A stretch of 64,000 nt of DNA from contig OZ242308.1 of the NCBI GenBank assembly GCA_965208015.1, forward strand, positions 806,001 to 870,000. The letters run 5' to 3'. The position numbers and the translations under genes are program-made. Under the pieces are notes generated by a model. It saw only the letters and a list, made by a program, of their open reading frames with translations, had not been told where the DNA came from and did not search any database. Positions 1 to 7,786 of this stretch are shown in pieces. The DNA is from Bin87 sp965208015 (GTDB lineage Bacteria; Chloroflexota; Dehalococcoidia; Lucifugimonadales; UBA3495). Position 1 is the first letter of the stretch; each line of letters opens with the position of its first letter.

Positions 1-1
1 G

Positions 2-709
2 ATGACCGGCGGCAGCGGTGTCGCTTTCAAGACGGGTTGGGCATCCTACGAGGCGGCCCAGGACGTGAAGCAGCAGATGATCAACCGGGCGGCGCGCATC
101 TGGGACATCGACCCCGAGAACGTGGAATACGACAACGGCGTGATCCAGCACAAGTCGGAGCCGGAACTGCGGTTCACCTTCCGCGAACTGGCGTCGCGGC
201 TGAACGGCACCGGCGGCCCCATCGTCGGGCGGGCCAACGTGTCGCCCACCGGCGTGGGCGGCGCCTACGCGCTGCACATCGCCGACGTGGCGGTGGATGA
301 AGACACGGGCAAGGTTGACATCCTGCGCTACACGGCTATCCAGGACGCGGGCACGGCCATCCACCCGTCCTACGTGGAAGGGCAGATCCAGGGCGGCGCG
401 GTGCAGGGTATCGGCTGGGCGCTCAACGAGGAGTACTTCTTCAACGACGACGCCCAGATGCAGAACTCCAGCTTCCTGGACTATCGCATGCCCACGGCGC
501 TGGACCTGCCGATGATCGACACCGTGGTCGTTGAGGTGCCCAACCCCGGGCATCCCTACGGCGTGCGCGGCGTGGGCGAGGTTCCCATCGTCCCCCCGAT
601 GGCGGCCATCGCCAACGCCATCCACGACGCCACGGGCGTACGCATGCAGAACCTGCCCATGAACCCCGGCGCGGTGCTGGAAGCGCTGTGGGAGCAGAAC
701 GGAGGCTGA
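2..709 (+). CDS. Xanthine dehydrogenase/aldehyde oxidase family, molybdopterin-binding subunit (C-terminal part)
   Basis: The reading frame is open to the left edge, so only the last 235 residues are seen. They match the C-terminal half of the large subunit of molybdenum hydroxylases (xanthine dehydrogenase, aldehyde oxidase, CO dehydrogenase CoxL relatives), which hydroxylate aromatic heterocycles or aldehydes using a molybdenum cofactor. Two family blocks are visible: the cofactor-contacting GQIQGGAVQGIG (residues 127-138) and GVRGVGE (187-193), whose glutamate is the catalytic base in this family. Substrate cannot be told from this part. The FAD and iron-sulfur subunits, if present, lie outside the window. 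A hairpin terminator follows the stop. Confidence 0.9.
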   Translation: MTGGSGVAFKTGWASYEAAQDVKQQMINRAARIWDIDPENVEYDNGVIQHKSEPELRFTFRELASRLNGTGGPIVGRANVSPTGVGGAYALHIADVAVDEDTGKVDILRYTAIQDAGTAIHPSYVEGQIQGGAVQGIGWALNEEYFFNDDAQMQNSSFLDYRMPTALDLPMIDTVVVEVPNPGHPYGVRGVGEVPIVPPMAAIANAIHDATGVRMQNLPMNPGAVLEALWEQNGG

Positions 710-742
710 TTCCGCGGTCAAAAGCGGCCCGTAAGGTAAGAT

Positions 743-785
743 GTAGAGGCGGACCTGCCGCGGCGGGTTCGCCTCTACTCCTTTT
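743..785 (+). terminator. Hairpin terminator after the molybdenum hydroxylase gene
   Basis: Nine-base arms GTAGAGGCG (743-751) and CGCCTCTAC (770-778) enclose a GC-rich centre that can itself pair, followed by TCCTTTTG. It sits 33 bases after the stop of the upstream gene and before the small-gene module, so it probably ends the first transcript. Confidence 0.65.
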
Positions 786-803
786 GATTACTGTGGAGAC
801 GCC

Positions 804-1160
804 ATGAATTACGATCCGCTGGAGTTGCTTGACTTGGCTGATCAGGCGATTGCCCTCGCCGACCATGATGGGGGGTCTATTCTGCTGTGGCGGGCCACCG
901 AGGCCGCACTATGCGACTTGGCCGATCATTACGGCCAGCCCCATGATAACGAAGACGATCTGGTACGCTTCGTCAAGTGGCTGGACGTGAAGCACGATCG
1001 CGGTATCGAGAACTGGCACCTGGTCGCATATTTCGCGGCCGGGTCGTTCATGAGCAATGCGAAGTGGCATTACGAGGAATGGGAGGAGATGCGGTACTCC
1101 GTACCAAACGTCCGTAAATTTGTAGAAACCTTGCTCGGCTATCACAAAGCCACACTATGA
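804..1160 (+). CDS. Small helical protein, PaREP1/HEPN-like, A member of an A-B pair
   Basis: A 118-residue, acidic, all-helical-looking protein with no recognised catalytic motif. The block LLWRATEAALCDLADHYG resembles LMWQATQATFAALADAHD in the gene at 20669, and both end with an amphipathic helix (VRKFVETLL versus AERFIKKCL). In both places the next gene overlaps it and is a second small helical protein, so the two probably form a fixed pair. Membership of the PaREP1/HEPN group is an inference from helix pattern, size and tandem habit. Base composition is less GC-rich than the flanking core genes. The function is unknown; an antitoxin-like or nucleotidyltransferase-partner role is possible. 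Confidence 0.7.
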   Translation: MNYDPLELLDLADQAIALADHDGGSILLWRATEAALCDLADHYGQPHDNEDDLVRFVKWLDVKHDRGIENWHLVAYFAAGSFMSNAKWHYEEWEEMRYSVPNVRKFVETLLGYHKATL

Positions 1161-1522
1161 CTTTTCAGGAGCGCATCAGCGTCACGGAAGAATATCTACG
1201 GCTGGGCAACCGTCTGGTTAGAGAGGGCGAATACACCGTCGCCGGTGAAATGCTTTGGGGCGCCGTGCATAACGCTATTCAAGCCATTGGTGTACGACAT
1301 AACCTGTTGGGCGACAGGGAAGAAGTCAGGCGGGCGGCGGTAGTAAGCCATCTGGTGAACGTTCATGGATACGGCGATTTCCTGTACGACCAGCTCAGGT
1401 TAGCTGGACGACTGCACGGACACTTCTACAATCGAAATCTGCAAGAGCACGACCTGCCTGGGTTGATGCAGGCAACGCAGCAATACATCGACAGCCTGTT
1501 GAACATAGCCGGAGCGCCCTGA
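1157..1522 (+). CDS. PaREP1/HEPN-like small protein, B member of an A-B pair
   Basis: A 121-residue protein whose ATG overlaps the previous stop by four bases (ATGA), so the two are translationally coupled. It shows the PaREP1-like pattern: an early helix with AGEMLWGAVHNAIQAIG, then the late block AGRLHGHFY, then a final helix with YIDSLLNI. The stretch RLAGRLH fits the R-x(4-6)-H motif that is catalytic in many HEPN ribonucleases, but the related protein at 21021 lacks the arginine, so catalysis is doubtful. It is the closest in-window relative of the 21021 gene and shares LHxxFY with the genes at 17647, 18062 and 34681-36043. A nuclease gene starts 79 bases downstream. Confidence 0.75.
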   Translation: MTFQERISVTEEYLRLGNRLVREGEYTVAGEMLWGAVHNAIQAIGVRHNLLGDREEVRRAAVVSHLVNVHGYGDFLYDQLRLAGRLHGHFYNRNLQEHDLPGLMQATQQYIDSLLNIAGAP

Positions 1523-1601
1523 CGGGCATCGACGACGCTATTCCTTGCCTGCGCTATGTACCTTCATCGTATCGCCGCTGAGCAGAACGGGAGATTACGC
1601 A

Positions 1602-2858
1602 ATGGCGACGCCGACCTACGGGGATTTGATACGGGTTGACACCGACAATGGCGCGGTTCCCGAAGTTTTGCCGCGCGTGCCTCTGGGAGCAGATGTATCG
1701 TCCGGGGGCGTGGATGAAGCGACTCTGCAAGACCTCTTGTTTCGGTTCCCGCAAACGCTGCCCATTGCCGCCATCGACCCGGCCTACGCCGGAGCTGTTC
1801 CGATTTGTAAGGAATTGGCCCTGCCGGCCGGTTCCGCCGATGCGGTGTACGTCAATCATTTGGGCCGGCTTACGCTGGCCGAGTTCAAGCTGTGGCGCAA
1901 CCCGCAGGCAAGGCGTGAGGTGATCGGTCAAATCCTGGACTACGCGAAGGACCTGGCCTCCTGGGAATATGAGGACTTGCAGCGGCAGGTTTCGCTCAGG
2001 CTCGGTAAAAGTGGCAACGCGCTTTATGACCTGGTACGCCAGCAATCTCCCGGCCTGGAGGAAGCGGAGTTCGTGGACAACGTATCGCGTCACCTGAGAC
2101 GCGGCGAATTCTTGCTGCTGATTATCGGCGACGGCATACACGAAGGCGCGGCCAACATTGTCGACTTCGTGCAGCGCCATAGCGGGCTGCATTTCAATCT
2201 GGCGATGGTGGAAGCCGCGTTGTACCGGGACGCCTCCAACTGCCTCATTGTCCAGCCTCGAGTTTTGGCTCGCACCGAAATCGTGCAGCGGTTCGTAGTC
2301 GAGGGTGGTCTCGTCGGCGATATAGGGCTAGATGATGTGGACGACCGGCAAGAAATTCTCTCCGATCAGGACGAGGAAAACCTTCGGTTCTGGACAGCGG
2401 TGCAACGAGACGGCTTCCTTGTGGACGTAACCATAGGTGAGCCTGTTGCTATTGGGGCGAACCTCTATGTGAAGGTGAACAACACTGGATTCAATAACTG
2501 GGGCTTGTCGTTCGCCGGGTATATCAACCGCCAGCAATCCCGCATCGGTTGTTATCTTACTGTGAGACGTGGTCAAGCACGAGAGATGCGCATTTTTGAC
2601 GAGCTAATTGAGTCTTTTGATGGACTGCGCGGTGTAGTAGGTAACGAATTGGAGCATTGGCAGCAGGGCGACCTCCGCAGAATCGGGTTCCGGCGTAACA
2701 GCGGCTTGGCTTTTCTGTCCGCCGGCGAAGAAAGCGAGGAGTTTCGCGAGGCCGTGTTGTGGATGAGAGAACATCTGAACCGTTTAGTCAGTAATCTTAA
2801 CCCGCGCTTGCAGATCATGCTGGCGCCGAGCGATAAGTTTATTGTAGGGAACGTATGA
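1602..2858 (+). CDS. PD-(D/E)XK-type nuclease-like protein
   Basis: 418 residues from the ATG at 1602, preferred over a start at 1545 because a GGGAGA ribosome-binding site lies just upstream and the extra residues look non-coding. Asp80, Glu94-Phe-Lys96 (in TLAEFKLW) and the following GQILDYAKDL helix form the core of a PD-(D/E)XK nuclease fold, as in the NucS/DUF91- and DUF4268-like groups. The C-terminal 200 residues are not recognised and may carry a DNA-binding or target-recognition role. The gene follows the small PaREP1/HEPN-like pair and overlaps the next gene by four bases, which suggests a four-gene module. Substrate and role are unknown; defence is an inference. Confidence 0.75.
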   Translation: MATPTYGDLIRVDTDNGAVPEVLPRVPLGADVSSGGVDEATLQDLLFRFPQTLPIAAIDPAYAGAVPICKELALPAGSADAVYVNHLGRLTLAEFKLWRNPQARREVIGQILDYAKDLASWEYEDLQRQVSLRLGKSGNALYDLVRQQSPGLEEAEFVDNVSRHLRRGEFLLLIIGDGIHEGAANIVDFVQRHSGLHFNLAMVEAALYRDASNCLIVQPRVLARTEIVQRFVVEGGLVGDIGLDDVDDRQEILSDQDEENLRFWTAVQRDGFLVDVTIGEPVAIGANLYVKVNNTGFNNWGLSFAGYINRQQSRIGCYLTVRRGQAREMRIFDELIESFDGLRGVVGNELEHWQQGDLRRIGFRRNSGLAFLSAGEESEEFREAVLWMREHLNRLVSNLNPRLQIMLAPSDKFIVGNV

Positions 2859-3274
2859 AACTCACCGATCTAATTGCCGCCGCGCCCTGGCGGGAGGCCA
2901 TCACGTTCCGCGAGACGTGGCCCCACGAGTACGTGCTGTTGCGGAAGGATGACGAGCGGGAGCTGATGAAGGCGGTGTGCCAGCGCATCCTGGATGGGGA
3001 GGCTTCCCACGGGTATTTCTTTCGCCGGCCCACGGTCTATCTCTTCGTCGGCGACTACAAGTACTGGTTCATGTCCGATGCAGACACCATCAGGTCGGTG
3101 CTGGAGAACGAGGATGACGACAGTGAGGTGGTGCTGAACCGGGCGCGGCTGTATCATGACCGGCGGGATTTCTACATTCAGGATGGCGACACCGGGATGC
3201 GGGACGACTATCCCGGGCCGCCCTGGTGGATGAAGCGCGACGCATCAAGGAGCGACGACAATGACGACAACTGA
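2855..3274 (+). CDS. Conserved hypothetical protein paired with the nuclease
   Basis: 139 residues; the ATG overlaps the stop of the nuclease gene (ATGA), so it is very likely co-translated. The sequence has a compact core with aromatic-rich blocks (WREAITFRETWPHEY near residue 12 and LFVGDYKYWFMSD near residue 67) and a charged tail. Similar proteins occur as hypothetical genes in varied bacteria, but no function is known to me. The tight coupling suggests a partner, immunity or regulatory role for the nuclease. Its own end overlaps the start of the cupin gene by 14 bases. Confidence 0.75.
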   Translation: MKLTDLIAAAPWREAITFRETWPHEYVLLRKDDERELMKAVCQRILDGEASHGYFFRRPTVYLFVGDYKYWFMSDADTIRSVLENEDDDSEVVLNRARLYHDRRDFYIQDGDTGMRDDYPGPPWWMKRDASRSDDNDDN

Positions 3275-3656
3275 ACAGCAGACCGGCCAGAAGCCCTACG
3301 TGGTGCACAGCGTGGGCGATGCCTCGGAGACCATCCAGACCCCCGGTATGACTCGCCTGCCGGCCGTCGTGCCGGGCAAGGGCGACACCACCAAGATCTG
3401 GATGGGCAAGGTGACCGCCGCGCCCCGCGAAAAGGGGCCGCCGCATACGCACCTGGAAGCCGAGACCGCGGCCTACGTACTCAAGGGACACGTCCGCGTG
3501 TACTTCGGGGAGAACTTCGAGGAGTGGATCGAGGCCGGGCCGGGAGACTTCATCTTCGTGCCGGCCAACACACCGCACATCGAGGAGAACCCCTACGACG
3601 AAGAGCAGGAGGGCATCCTCTGTCGCGCGCCGGACAATTTGGTGGTGAACCTGTAG
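3261..3656 (+). CDS. Cupin-domain protein
   Basis: 131 residues with a single cupin barrel. The first cupin motif is in GPPHTHLEAETAAYVLKG (two histidines and a glutamate, typical metal ligands) and the second in GPGDFIFVPANTPHIEEN, with its conserved late histidine. Such small cupins are isomerases, dioxygenases or sugar/ligand binders, and no specific reaction can be given. The ATG at 3261 follows AAGGAGCG with good spacing and overlaps the previous gene by 14 bases. A palindromic repeat follows the stop. Confidence 0.85.
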   Translation: MTTTEQQTGQKPYVVHSVGDASETIQTPGMTRLPAVVPGKGDTTKIWMGKVTAAPREKGPPHTHLEAETAAYVLKGHVRVYFGENFEEWIEAGPGDFIFVPANTPHIEENPYDEEQEGILCRAPDNLVVNL

Positions 3657-3682
3657 AGGGCGACGCTCACCCGTACCCGATT

Positions 3683-3775
3683 TGTCATTGCGAGGAGCGC
3701 GGCGACGTGGCAATCTCGTTCCTGGAGCGACGGTTGTTACCCTAACGAGATTGCCACGCTGCGCTCGCAATGACA
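3683..3775. repeat. Palindromic dispersed repeat (TGTCATTGCGAG type)
   Basis: The left arm (3683-3720) begins TGTCATTGCGAG and ends GGCAATCTCGTT; the right arm (3744-3775) is its imperfect reverse complement. A half-copy with the same TGTCATTGCGAGCG core is at 44374-44400. It lies in the 286-base gap between the cupin and CDGSH genes; the rest of that gap shows no gene. Confidence 0.85.
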
Positions 3776-3942
3776 GTTTGCGGAAAGTGGGTATGCGTTG
3801 GGATCGGCGACGCCGTTGCAATTGACCGAGGTTGCGATTTGGTGAATAATCATGCCGCCGGTTGTCCATGCCGCCAACCTGGACACACGGCGGGCCGGTA
3901 GTCGGCCGCTAAATCGTCAGCCACCATGAGGAGGATTCACAA

Positions 3943-4149
3943 ATGGCGGATGTCAAGGTAGAAATACGGGGCAACGGCCCGCTGCGGGTCACCGGCGAGA
4001 TCGAGATTGTTGACCAGAGCGGCAACAACTACACCATTCCCGAGGGGCAGTGGGTCACGTTCTGCCGCTGCGGGCAGTCGAGCAACAAGCCCTTCTGTGA
4101 CGGCACGCACCGCGACGCCGGTTTCGAGGCTCCCAGCGAGGCCCGGTAG
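3943..4149 (+). CDS. CDGSH iron-sulfur domain protein
   Basis: A 68-residue protein made almost entirely of one CDGSH domain. The cluster-binding signature C-x-C-x2-S-x3-P-x-C-D-G-T-H is complete (FCRCGQSSNKPFCDGTH, about residues 42-58), giving three cysteines and one histidine for a [2Fe-2S] cluster. Proteins of this type act in redox sensing or electron transfer; the partner is unknown. The ATG follows GAGGAGG with good spacing. The gene stands alone and is followed by a strong intrinsic terminator. Confidence 0.93.
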   Translation: MADVKVEIRGNGPLRVTGEIEIVDQSGNNYTIPEGQWVTFCRCGQSSNKPFCDGTHRDAGFEAPSEAR

Positions 4150-4185
4150 AACCGGCACCGCTGAATTTCCGCGCATCACGCCGCC

Positions 4186-4221
4186 AGCCGCCGGTCAAGC
4201 AACCGGCAGCCGGCGGCTTTT
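4186..4221 (+). terminator. Intrinsic terminator after the CDGSH gene
   Basis: Perfect nine-base stem AGCCGCCGG (4186-4194) and CCGGCGGCT (4210-4218) followed directly by TTTT. The stop of the CDGSH gene is 37 bases upstream. Confidence 0.85.
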
Positions 4222-4229
4222 GCTATCAT
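4221..4229 (+). promoter_or_regulatory. Possible extended -10 promoter (TGCTATCAT)
   Basis: TGCTATCAT fits the TGn-TAnnAT extended -10 pattern that recurs at other gene starts in this window. It follows the terminator and lies about 100 bases before the hydratase-like gene. Confidence 0.35.
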
Positions 4230-4330
4230 GTGCGGGCGATCACACCCGGCAGGCCCAGCCAACCGAGGCATCGTGCCATCGGGTATCGTCAGAGCAATTC
4301 CAATCCAGGACCTCGCCCAGGAGGCGCACC

Positions 4331-5131
4331 ATGGTAACCACTACCCCGGCCCGCGCGGCCGCCGAGTTCATTTTCGAGAGCTACCGCAAGGTGCAGCCTT
4401 TTGAGCGGTTGCCGGCCGATCTGTTCCCCAAGACGCTGGACGAGGCCTACGCTATACAGTTGGAGCTCCACTGCATGCTGTCCAGCCTGTGGGGGCCGCT
4501 GGCGGGCTACAAGCTGGCGTATACCACTCCGGTGATGCAGGAACGGGCCGGCCTGAACCACCCGGTGCTGGGCGGCGTGTTCGAGAAGACCATCCTGCGC
4601 TCGCCGGTGGTGCTGAACTTCACCGAGTACGTGAACCTGGGCATCGAGCTGGAGGTGGGTGTTACGCTGGGCAAGGATCTGCCGGCGTCGGGCGCGCCCT
4701 ACACCCGGGAGAAGATTGAGGATGCGGTGGCCGAGATCGCCACGGCCTTCGAGATCGTGGACATGCGGACGCCGGCCGACCTGACCACCGAGGAGCGCAC
4801 GCTGATGAGCGTGGCGGTCAACATCCTGAACTCGGGCGTGGTGCTGGGCGATCCGGTCACCAACTGGCGGGACCTGGATCTGGTGGGTTGCAAGGGCGTG
4901 ATGAGCATCAACCACGAGCAGGTGGGCGAGGGCTACGGCCGCGACGTGATGGGGCACCCCTTCGAGCCGCTGGTGTGGCTGGCCAACGAGCTGTCGGCGC
5001 GGAACCATCCGCTGAAGGCCGGCGACACGGTAATCACCGGGAGCCTGATCCCGCCGACGTCGCTGGGGTTCGCGTCGGAGGGACGGATCTCGATTGAGGG
5101 ACTGGGCGACGCGGTGGTGGTCTGCGCCTAG
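4331..5131 (+). CDS. 2-keto-4-pentenoate hydratase family protein (MhpD-like)
   Basis: 266 residues from the ATG at 4331, which follows a GGAGGCG site; the frame is open further upstream but that part runs through the terminator. The protein belongs to the 2-keto-4-pentenoate hydratase / 2-oxohepta-3-ene-1,7-dioate hydratase family, which adds water to ring-cleavage products of aromatic compounds or decarboxylates 4-oxalocrotonate. Seen features are AGYKLAYT near residue 57, the acidic metal-site stretch NLGIELEVGVTL near 101 and FEIVDMR near 140. The fumarylacetoacetate-type fold is shared with the gene at 16611. No ring-cleavage dioxygenase is nearby, so the pathway is open. Confidence 0.88.
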   Translation: MVTTTPARAAAEFIFESYRKVQPFERLPADLFPKTLDEAYAIQLELHCMLSSLWGPLAGYKLAYTTPVMQERAGLNHPVLGGVFEKTILRSPVVLNFTEYVNLGIELEVGVTLGKDLPASGAPYTREKIEDAVAEIATAFEIVDMRTPADLTTEERTLMSVAVNILNSGVVLGDPVTNWRDLDLVGCKGVMSINHEQVGEGYGRDVMGHPFEPLVWLANELSARNHPLKAGDTVITGSLIPPTSLGFASEGRISIEGLGDAVVVCA

Positions 5132-5180
5132 CGCGGATGCCTAGCAGTTGCGACCCAACATCACGGTTGCGAGGCTTGCC

Positions 5181-5942
5181 ATGACCACCAAACTGCCCGC
5201 CAACGTCGGAAACCGGCGCTTTCCCGACGACGTGCACTATCCCGACTCGGATGATGAGCCATTGCCGGACGGACGTTACCAGGAACCCTATTTCAGCGAA
5301 ATAGTCGGTACAGTCCGCGAACATTTCAGCGACCGCCCGGACGTGGAGGTGAGCGGCAACACGTTCATCTACTACGAAGAGGGCAACCCGCGGCGGTTCA
5401 TTTCGCCGGACCTGCACGTGACCCTGGACGTGACCGCACAGGGGTTTGCGTCCATGGATTACCGCAACACCTATCTCGTGTGGGAGATTGGCAAGCCGGC
5501 CGACTTCGTGCTGGAAATCGCATCGGAGAGCACCGCCCGGCGCGACGTTACCGAGAAACGTGTTCTGTACGCGCAAATAGGCTTTGGCGAATACTGGCGT
5601 TTTGACGGCACCGGCGGCGACTTCTACGGCGAACCGCTGGTTGGCGAATACCTGGGCGCCGACGGTCAATATCACCGCTTTGACGTTTCTCCCGACGAGG
5701 AAAGCCGCCCCCACGGCTACAGCCCGGCCTTGGGCTTGTGGCTGTATTGGGAAGATGGTCAACTCCGCTTCTACGACCCGTCCACCGGACGGTGGCTGCG
5801 CACCCGCTCGGAGGAGCGCGCCGGCCGTGAAGCGGCGGAAGCGGCCCAACAGGCAGCAGAAGCAGCGCGGCAAGCGGCGGAGACCAGGGCCGCCGAGCTG
5901 GAGGCGGAGTTGATGCGTCTGCGCGGCGAGCAGTCAGGCTGA
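5181..5942 (+). CDS. Uma2-family (DUF820) putative endonuclease, long form with coiled-coil tail
   Basis: 253 residues from the ATG at 5181, chosen over an upstream TTG because a GAGG site lies nine bases before it. The centre carries the Uma2 core of the PD-(D/E)XK superfamily: FISPDLHV, then DFVLEIASEST, then KRVLYAQIGFGEYW. The Uma2 family is abundant in Chloroflexota and cyanobacteria and its biological role is unproven. The last 50 residues are an alanine-, glutamate- and arginine-rich coiled coil. The genes at 13244, 25233 and 39877 have the same architecture. The 3' end overlaps the convergent rsmI stop by nine bases. Confidence 0.88.
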   Translation: MTTKLPANVGNRRFPDDVHYPDSDDEPLPDGRYQEPYFSEIVGTVREHFSDRPDVEVSGNTFIYYEEGNPRRFISPDLHVTLDVTAQGFASMDYRNTYLVWEIGKPADFVLEIASESTARRDVTEKRVLYAQIGFGEYWRFDGTGGDFYGEPLVGEYLGADGQYHRFDVSPDEESRPHGYSPALGLWLYWEDGQLRFYDPSTGRWLRTRSEERAGREAAEAAQQAAEAARQAAETRAAELEAELMRLRGEQSG

Positions 5943-6776
5943 CCCGCCCGTCTCCACCCACAGGGCATAGACGGCGCGGCGCGGCAGGCCGGTGGAGGCG
6001 ACGACCTCGGCCACCGCGTCGCGCCCGCGTTTTCCGGCGGCGCGGCGTTCCATGAGGGCCTGACGCGCCATTTCCCGCAGTTCATCTTCACTGGCGGAGC
6101 GCTCCGGATCGGCAAGCGCGACCGGGCCGATGACGATGGTGAACTCGCCGCGGGGCTCGGCGAAGTGATCCAAGGCAGCGGAAGCCGTCCCGCGCCAGAC
6201 TTCCTCGTGTAGCTTGGTGATCTCCCGGCAGACGGCGATGGGCGGGTTGTTGAGCGCGTCGGCTACGTCGCCCAGCGTGGCCCGCAGACGGTGGCGCGCC
6301 TCGAACAGGACGATGGTCTGCCCCCGGCGAGCGGTTTCCGCGAGCAACGTGGTGCGATCTGATCGACGGCGGGGCAGGAACCCGAGGAACACGAAGCGGT
6401 CGGCGGGGAACCCAGCCACGGAAAGCGCGGCGGTCAGCGCCGACACGCCGGGGATGCTGACCACGGAATGTCCGGCCTCGGCGACGGCGGCGACCAGACC
6501 AGCGCCCGGGTCGCTGATGGCGGGCGAGCCGGCGTCGGTGACCAGGGCCGCATCGGCCTCGGCCAGCGCGTCCAGCAGGCGGGGCAGTTGACGCTTCCAG
6601 TTGTGCTCGTGGCAACTGATCAGACGGGGATGCGCGTCGAGATGGGCCAGCAGGCGGCGGGTGACGCGGGTATCCTCGGCCGCCACCAGGGGAACGGAGG
6701 ACAGGATGCGGCTGGCGCGGAGGGTGAGGTCCTCCAGGTTGCCGATGGGAGTGCCGATTACGTAGAGAGTGCCCAC
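5934..6776 (-). CDS. rsmI: 16S rRNA (cytidine-1402-2'-O)-methyltransferase RsmI
   Basis: RsmI methylates the ribose of C1402 in 16S rRNA with S-adenosylmethionine. The protein begins with the SAM-binding tetrapyrrole-methylase fold (GTLYVIGTPIGNLEDL), followed by AAEDTRVTRRLL and the TDAGSPAISDPG loop, all diagnostic. The start is the GTG at 6776, giving 280 residues, the normal length; the upstream open frame (to 6947) gives non-conserved residues. A -10-like TATACT ends six bases before the GTG, so the mRNA may be leaderless. It is convergent with the Uma2 gene. Confidence 0.95.
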   Translation of the reverse strand: MGTLYVIGTPIGNLEDLTLRASRILSSVPLVAAEDTRVTRRLLAHLDAHPRLISCHEHNWKRQLPRLLDALAEADAALVTDAGSPAISDPGAGLVAAVAEAGHSVVSIPGVSALTAALSVAGFPADRFVFLGFLPRRRSDRTTLLAETARRGQTIVLFEARHRLRATLGDVADALNNPPIAVCREITKLHEEVWRGTASAALDHFAEPRGEFTIVIGPVALADPERSASEDELREMARQALMERRAAGKRGRDAVAEVVASTGLPRRAVYALWVETGGSA

Positions 6777-6782
6777 GTGGGG

Positions 6783-6791
6783 AGTATAGCG
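6783..6791 (-). promoter_or_regulatory. Putative -10 element directly before rsmI
   Basis: On the minus strand the sequence reads CGCTATACT and then six bases to the GTG start of rsmI. With usual -10 to start-site spacing, transcription would begin at or next to the start codon. No Shine-Dalgarno sequence is seen. Confidence 0.45.
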
Positions 6792-6980
6792 TGGGCTACC
6801 GGATCGGGGTGTGGACGACAGAGACATTGTTGCCAATGCCGCCGTTGCAGTTCGGCGCCGAGACAGCTTACATGCGAGAAGCAGCAGGTCCCCGGTGGGA
6901 ACCTTACGCGCGATCAGACTGTCCGCCACCGGGGATGCGTCTGCCACATCAATCAGGACAACTATGTGGGCGGGTCCTCA

Positions 6981-6989
6981 TGCTAGAAT
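6981..6989 (+). promoter_or_regulatory. Extended -10 promoter TGCTAGAAT before the protease pair
   Basis: TGCTAGAAT fits an extended -10 element and ends 20 bases before the ATG at 7010, leaving room for the AGAGGTGG ribosome-binding site. The same nine bases occur before the phosphohexomutase at 51869. The rest of the 6777-7009 gap shows no gene. Confidence 0.5.
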
Positions 6990-7009
6990 CGCGGCAGAGG
7001 TGGAACCTT

Positions 7010-7276
7010 ATGGAGTTTGACAAGGAGAACGCGCCGGCTATTGGCCGCGCCATCTATCGCGAAAAGATACACCCGACCCTGGGGCCGGAACACAAGGGCA
7101 AGATCGTGGTCATCGACGTGAAAAGCGGCGACTACGCGATTGCCGACCGGCACTTGGACGCCGACATCGAACTGCGGAAGCGGCGCCCGGACGCCTTCAC
7201 CTGGTCGGAAAGGGTGGATGTTCCGATGACTTACCGGGTTCACCCCAGCGTCGTGACCAGACCATTGTCCTTATGA
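7010..7276 (+). CDS. Small protein encoded with an aspartic protease
   Basis: 88 residues from the ATG at 7010, which has an AGAGGTGG site upstream; earlier in-frame starts at 6980 and 6791 lack one. The protein contains GRAIYREKIHP near residue 12 and VVIDVKSGDYAIADRHLDAD near 34. The same kind of 80-90 residue protein is, from memory, commonly encoded just before clan AA aspartic proteases in cyanobacteria and Chloroflexota. Its stop overlaps the start of the protease by four bases (ATGA), so the pair is coupled. Function unknown; a substrate, chaperone or antitoxin-like partner is possible. Confidence 0.75.
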   Translation: MEFDKENAPAIGRAIYREKIHPTLGPEHKGKIVVIDVKSGDYAIADRHLDADIELRKRRPDAFTWSERVDVPMTYRVHPSVVTRPLSL

Positions 7277-7659
7277 TCAGGGGTACGGTGGCGCGGAACT
7301 CGGACGGCGGATTGGAGGCTTGGATCACCGTGTCCGTAATGGACGCTGACAGGGAACCGCAGCAGTGCGAAGTTATCGTGGACACCGGATTCACCGGCTG
7401 GCTTACGCTCCCGGAAGCCGAAATACGGCGACTAGGATTGGTCAAAGCCGGAAGCTATTACAGCATCATCGCCAGTGGTAACCAAGAAGAGTTCGATTAC
7501 TACAGAACTTCGGTGTTGTGGGACGGTAATCTGCATGAAATTGAGGTTTTCCAGTCCATAGATCAGCCGCTGCTGGGCATGGAGTTGCTGGAAGGCAGCA
7601 GGGTTTCGGTGGACGCCTGGGATGGCGGCAATGTAATCATCCAAGAAGTCCGGCCCTGA
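7273..7659 (+). CDS. Clan AA (retropepsin-like) aspartic protease
   Basis: 128 residues with the single catalytic motif of retroviral-type aspartic proteases, IVDTGFTGWLTLP (about residues 36-48, D-T-G). As in retropepsins, one copy per chain means the active enzyme would be a homodimer. The second hallmark, a hydrophobic-hydrophobic-glycine loop, fits LLGMELLEG near residue 98. There is no signal peptide or membrane anchor, so it should act in the cytoplasm. It is coupled to the small upstream gene. The target is unknown. Confidence 0.85.
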   Translation: MIRGTVARNSDGGLEAWITVSVMDADREPQQCEVIVDTGFTGWLTLPEAEIRRLGLVKAGSYYSIIASGNQEEFDYYRTSVLWDGNLHEIEVFQSIDQPLLGMELLEGSRVSVDAWDGGNVIIQEVRP

Positions 7660-7727
7660 CCGCCGGCCCATGACCGGCTGCCATACGTTACCGGTCCGCA
7701 TCCGAGCACGGGCAGGTCTCGTTCCTG

Positions 7728-7736
7728 TGATAGCAT
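7728..7736 (+). promoter_or_regulatory. Possible extended -10 promoter (TGATAGCAT)
   Basis: TGATAGCAT matches TGn-TAnnAT and lies about 50 bases before the TPP-enzyme start at 7787. There is no clear -35 hexamer. Confidence 0.3.
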
Positions 7737-7786
7737 GGTGGAGCCTCCGAATGGGGTAATTCACGCTTGTCCAGGAGTTTCGTTTT

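Noticed and set aside
3683..3775. Inverted repeat as the end of an insertion sequence
   Set aside because: The arms are only 24 bases apart and no transposase is nearby; it is a short dispersed palindrome.
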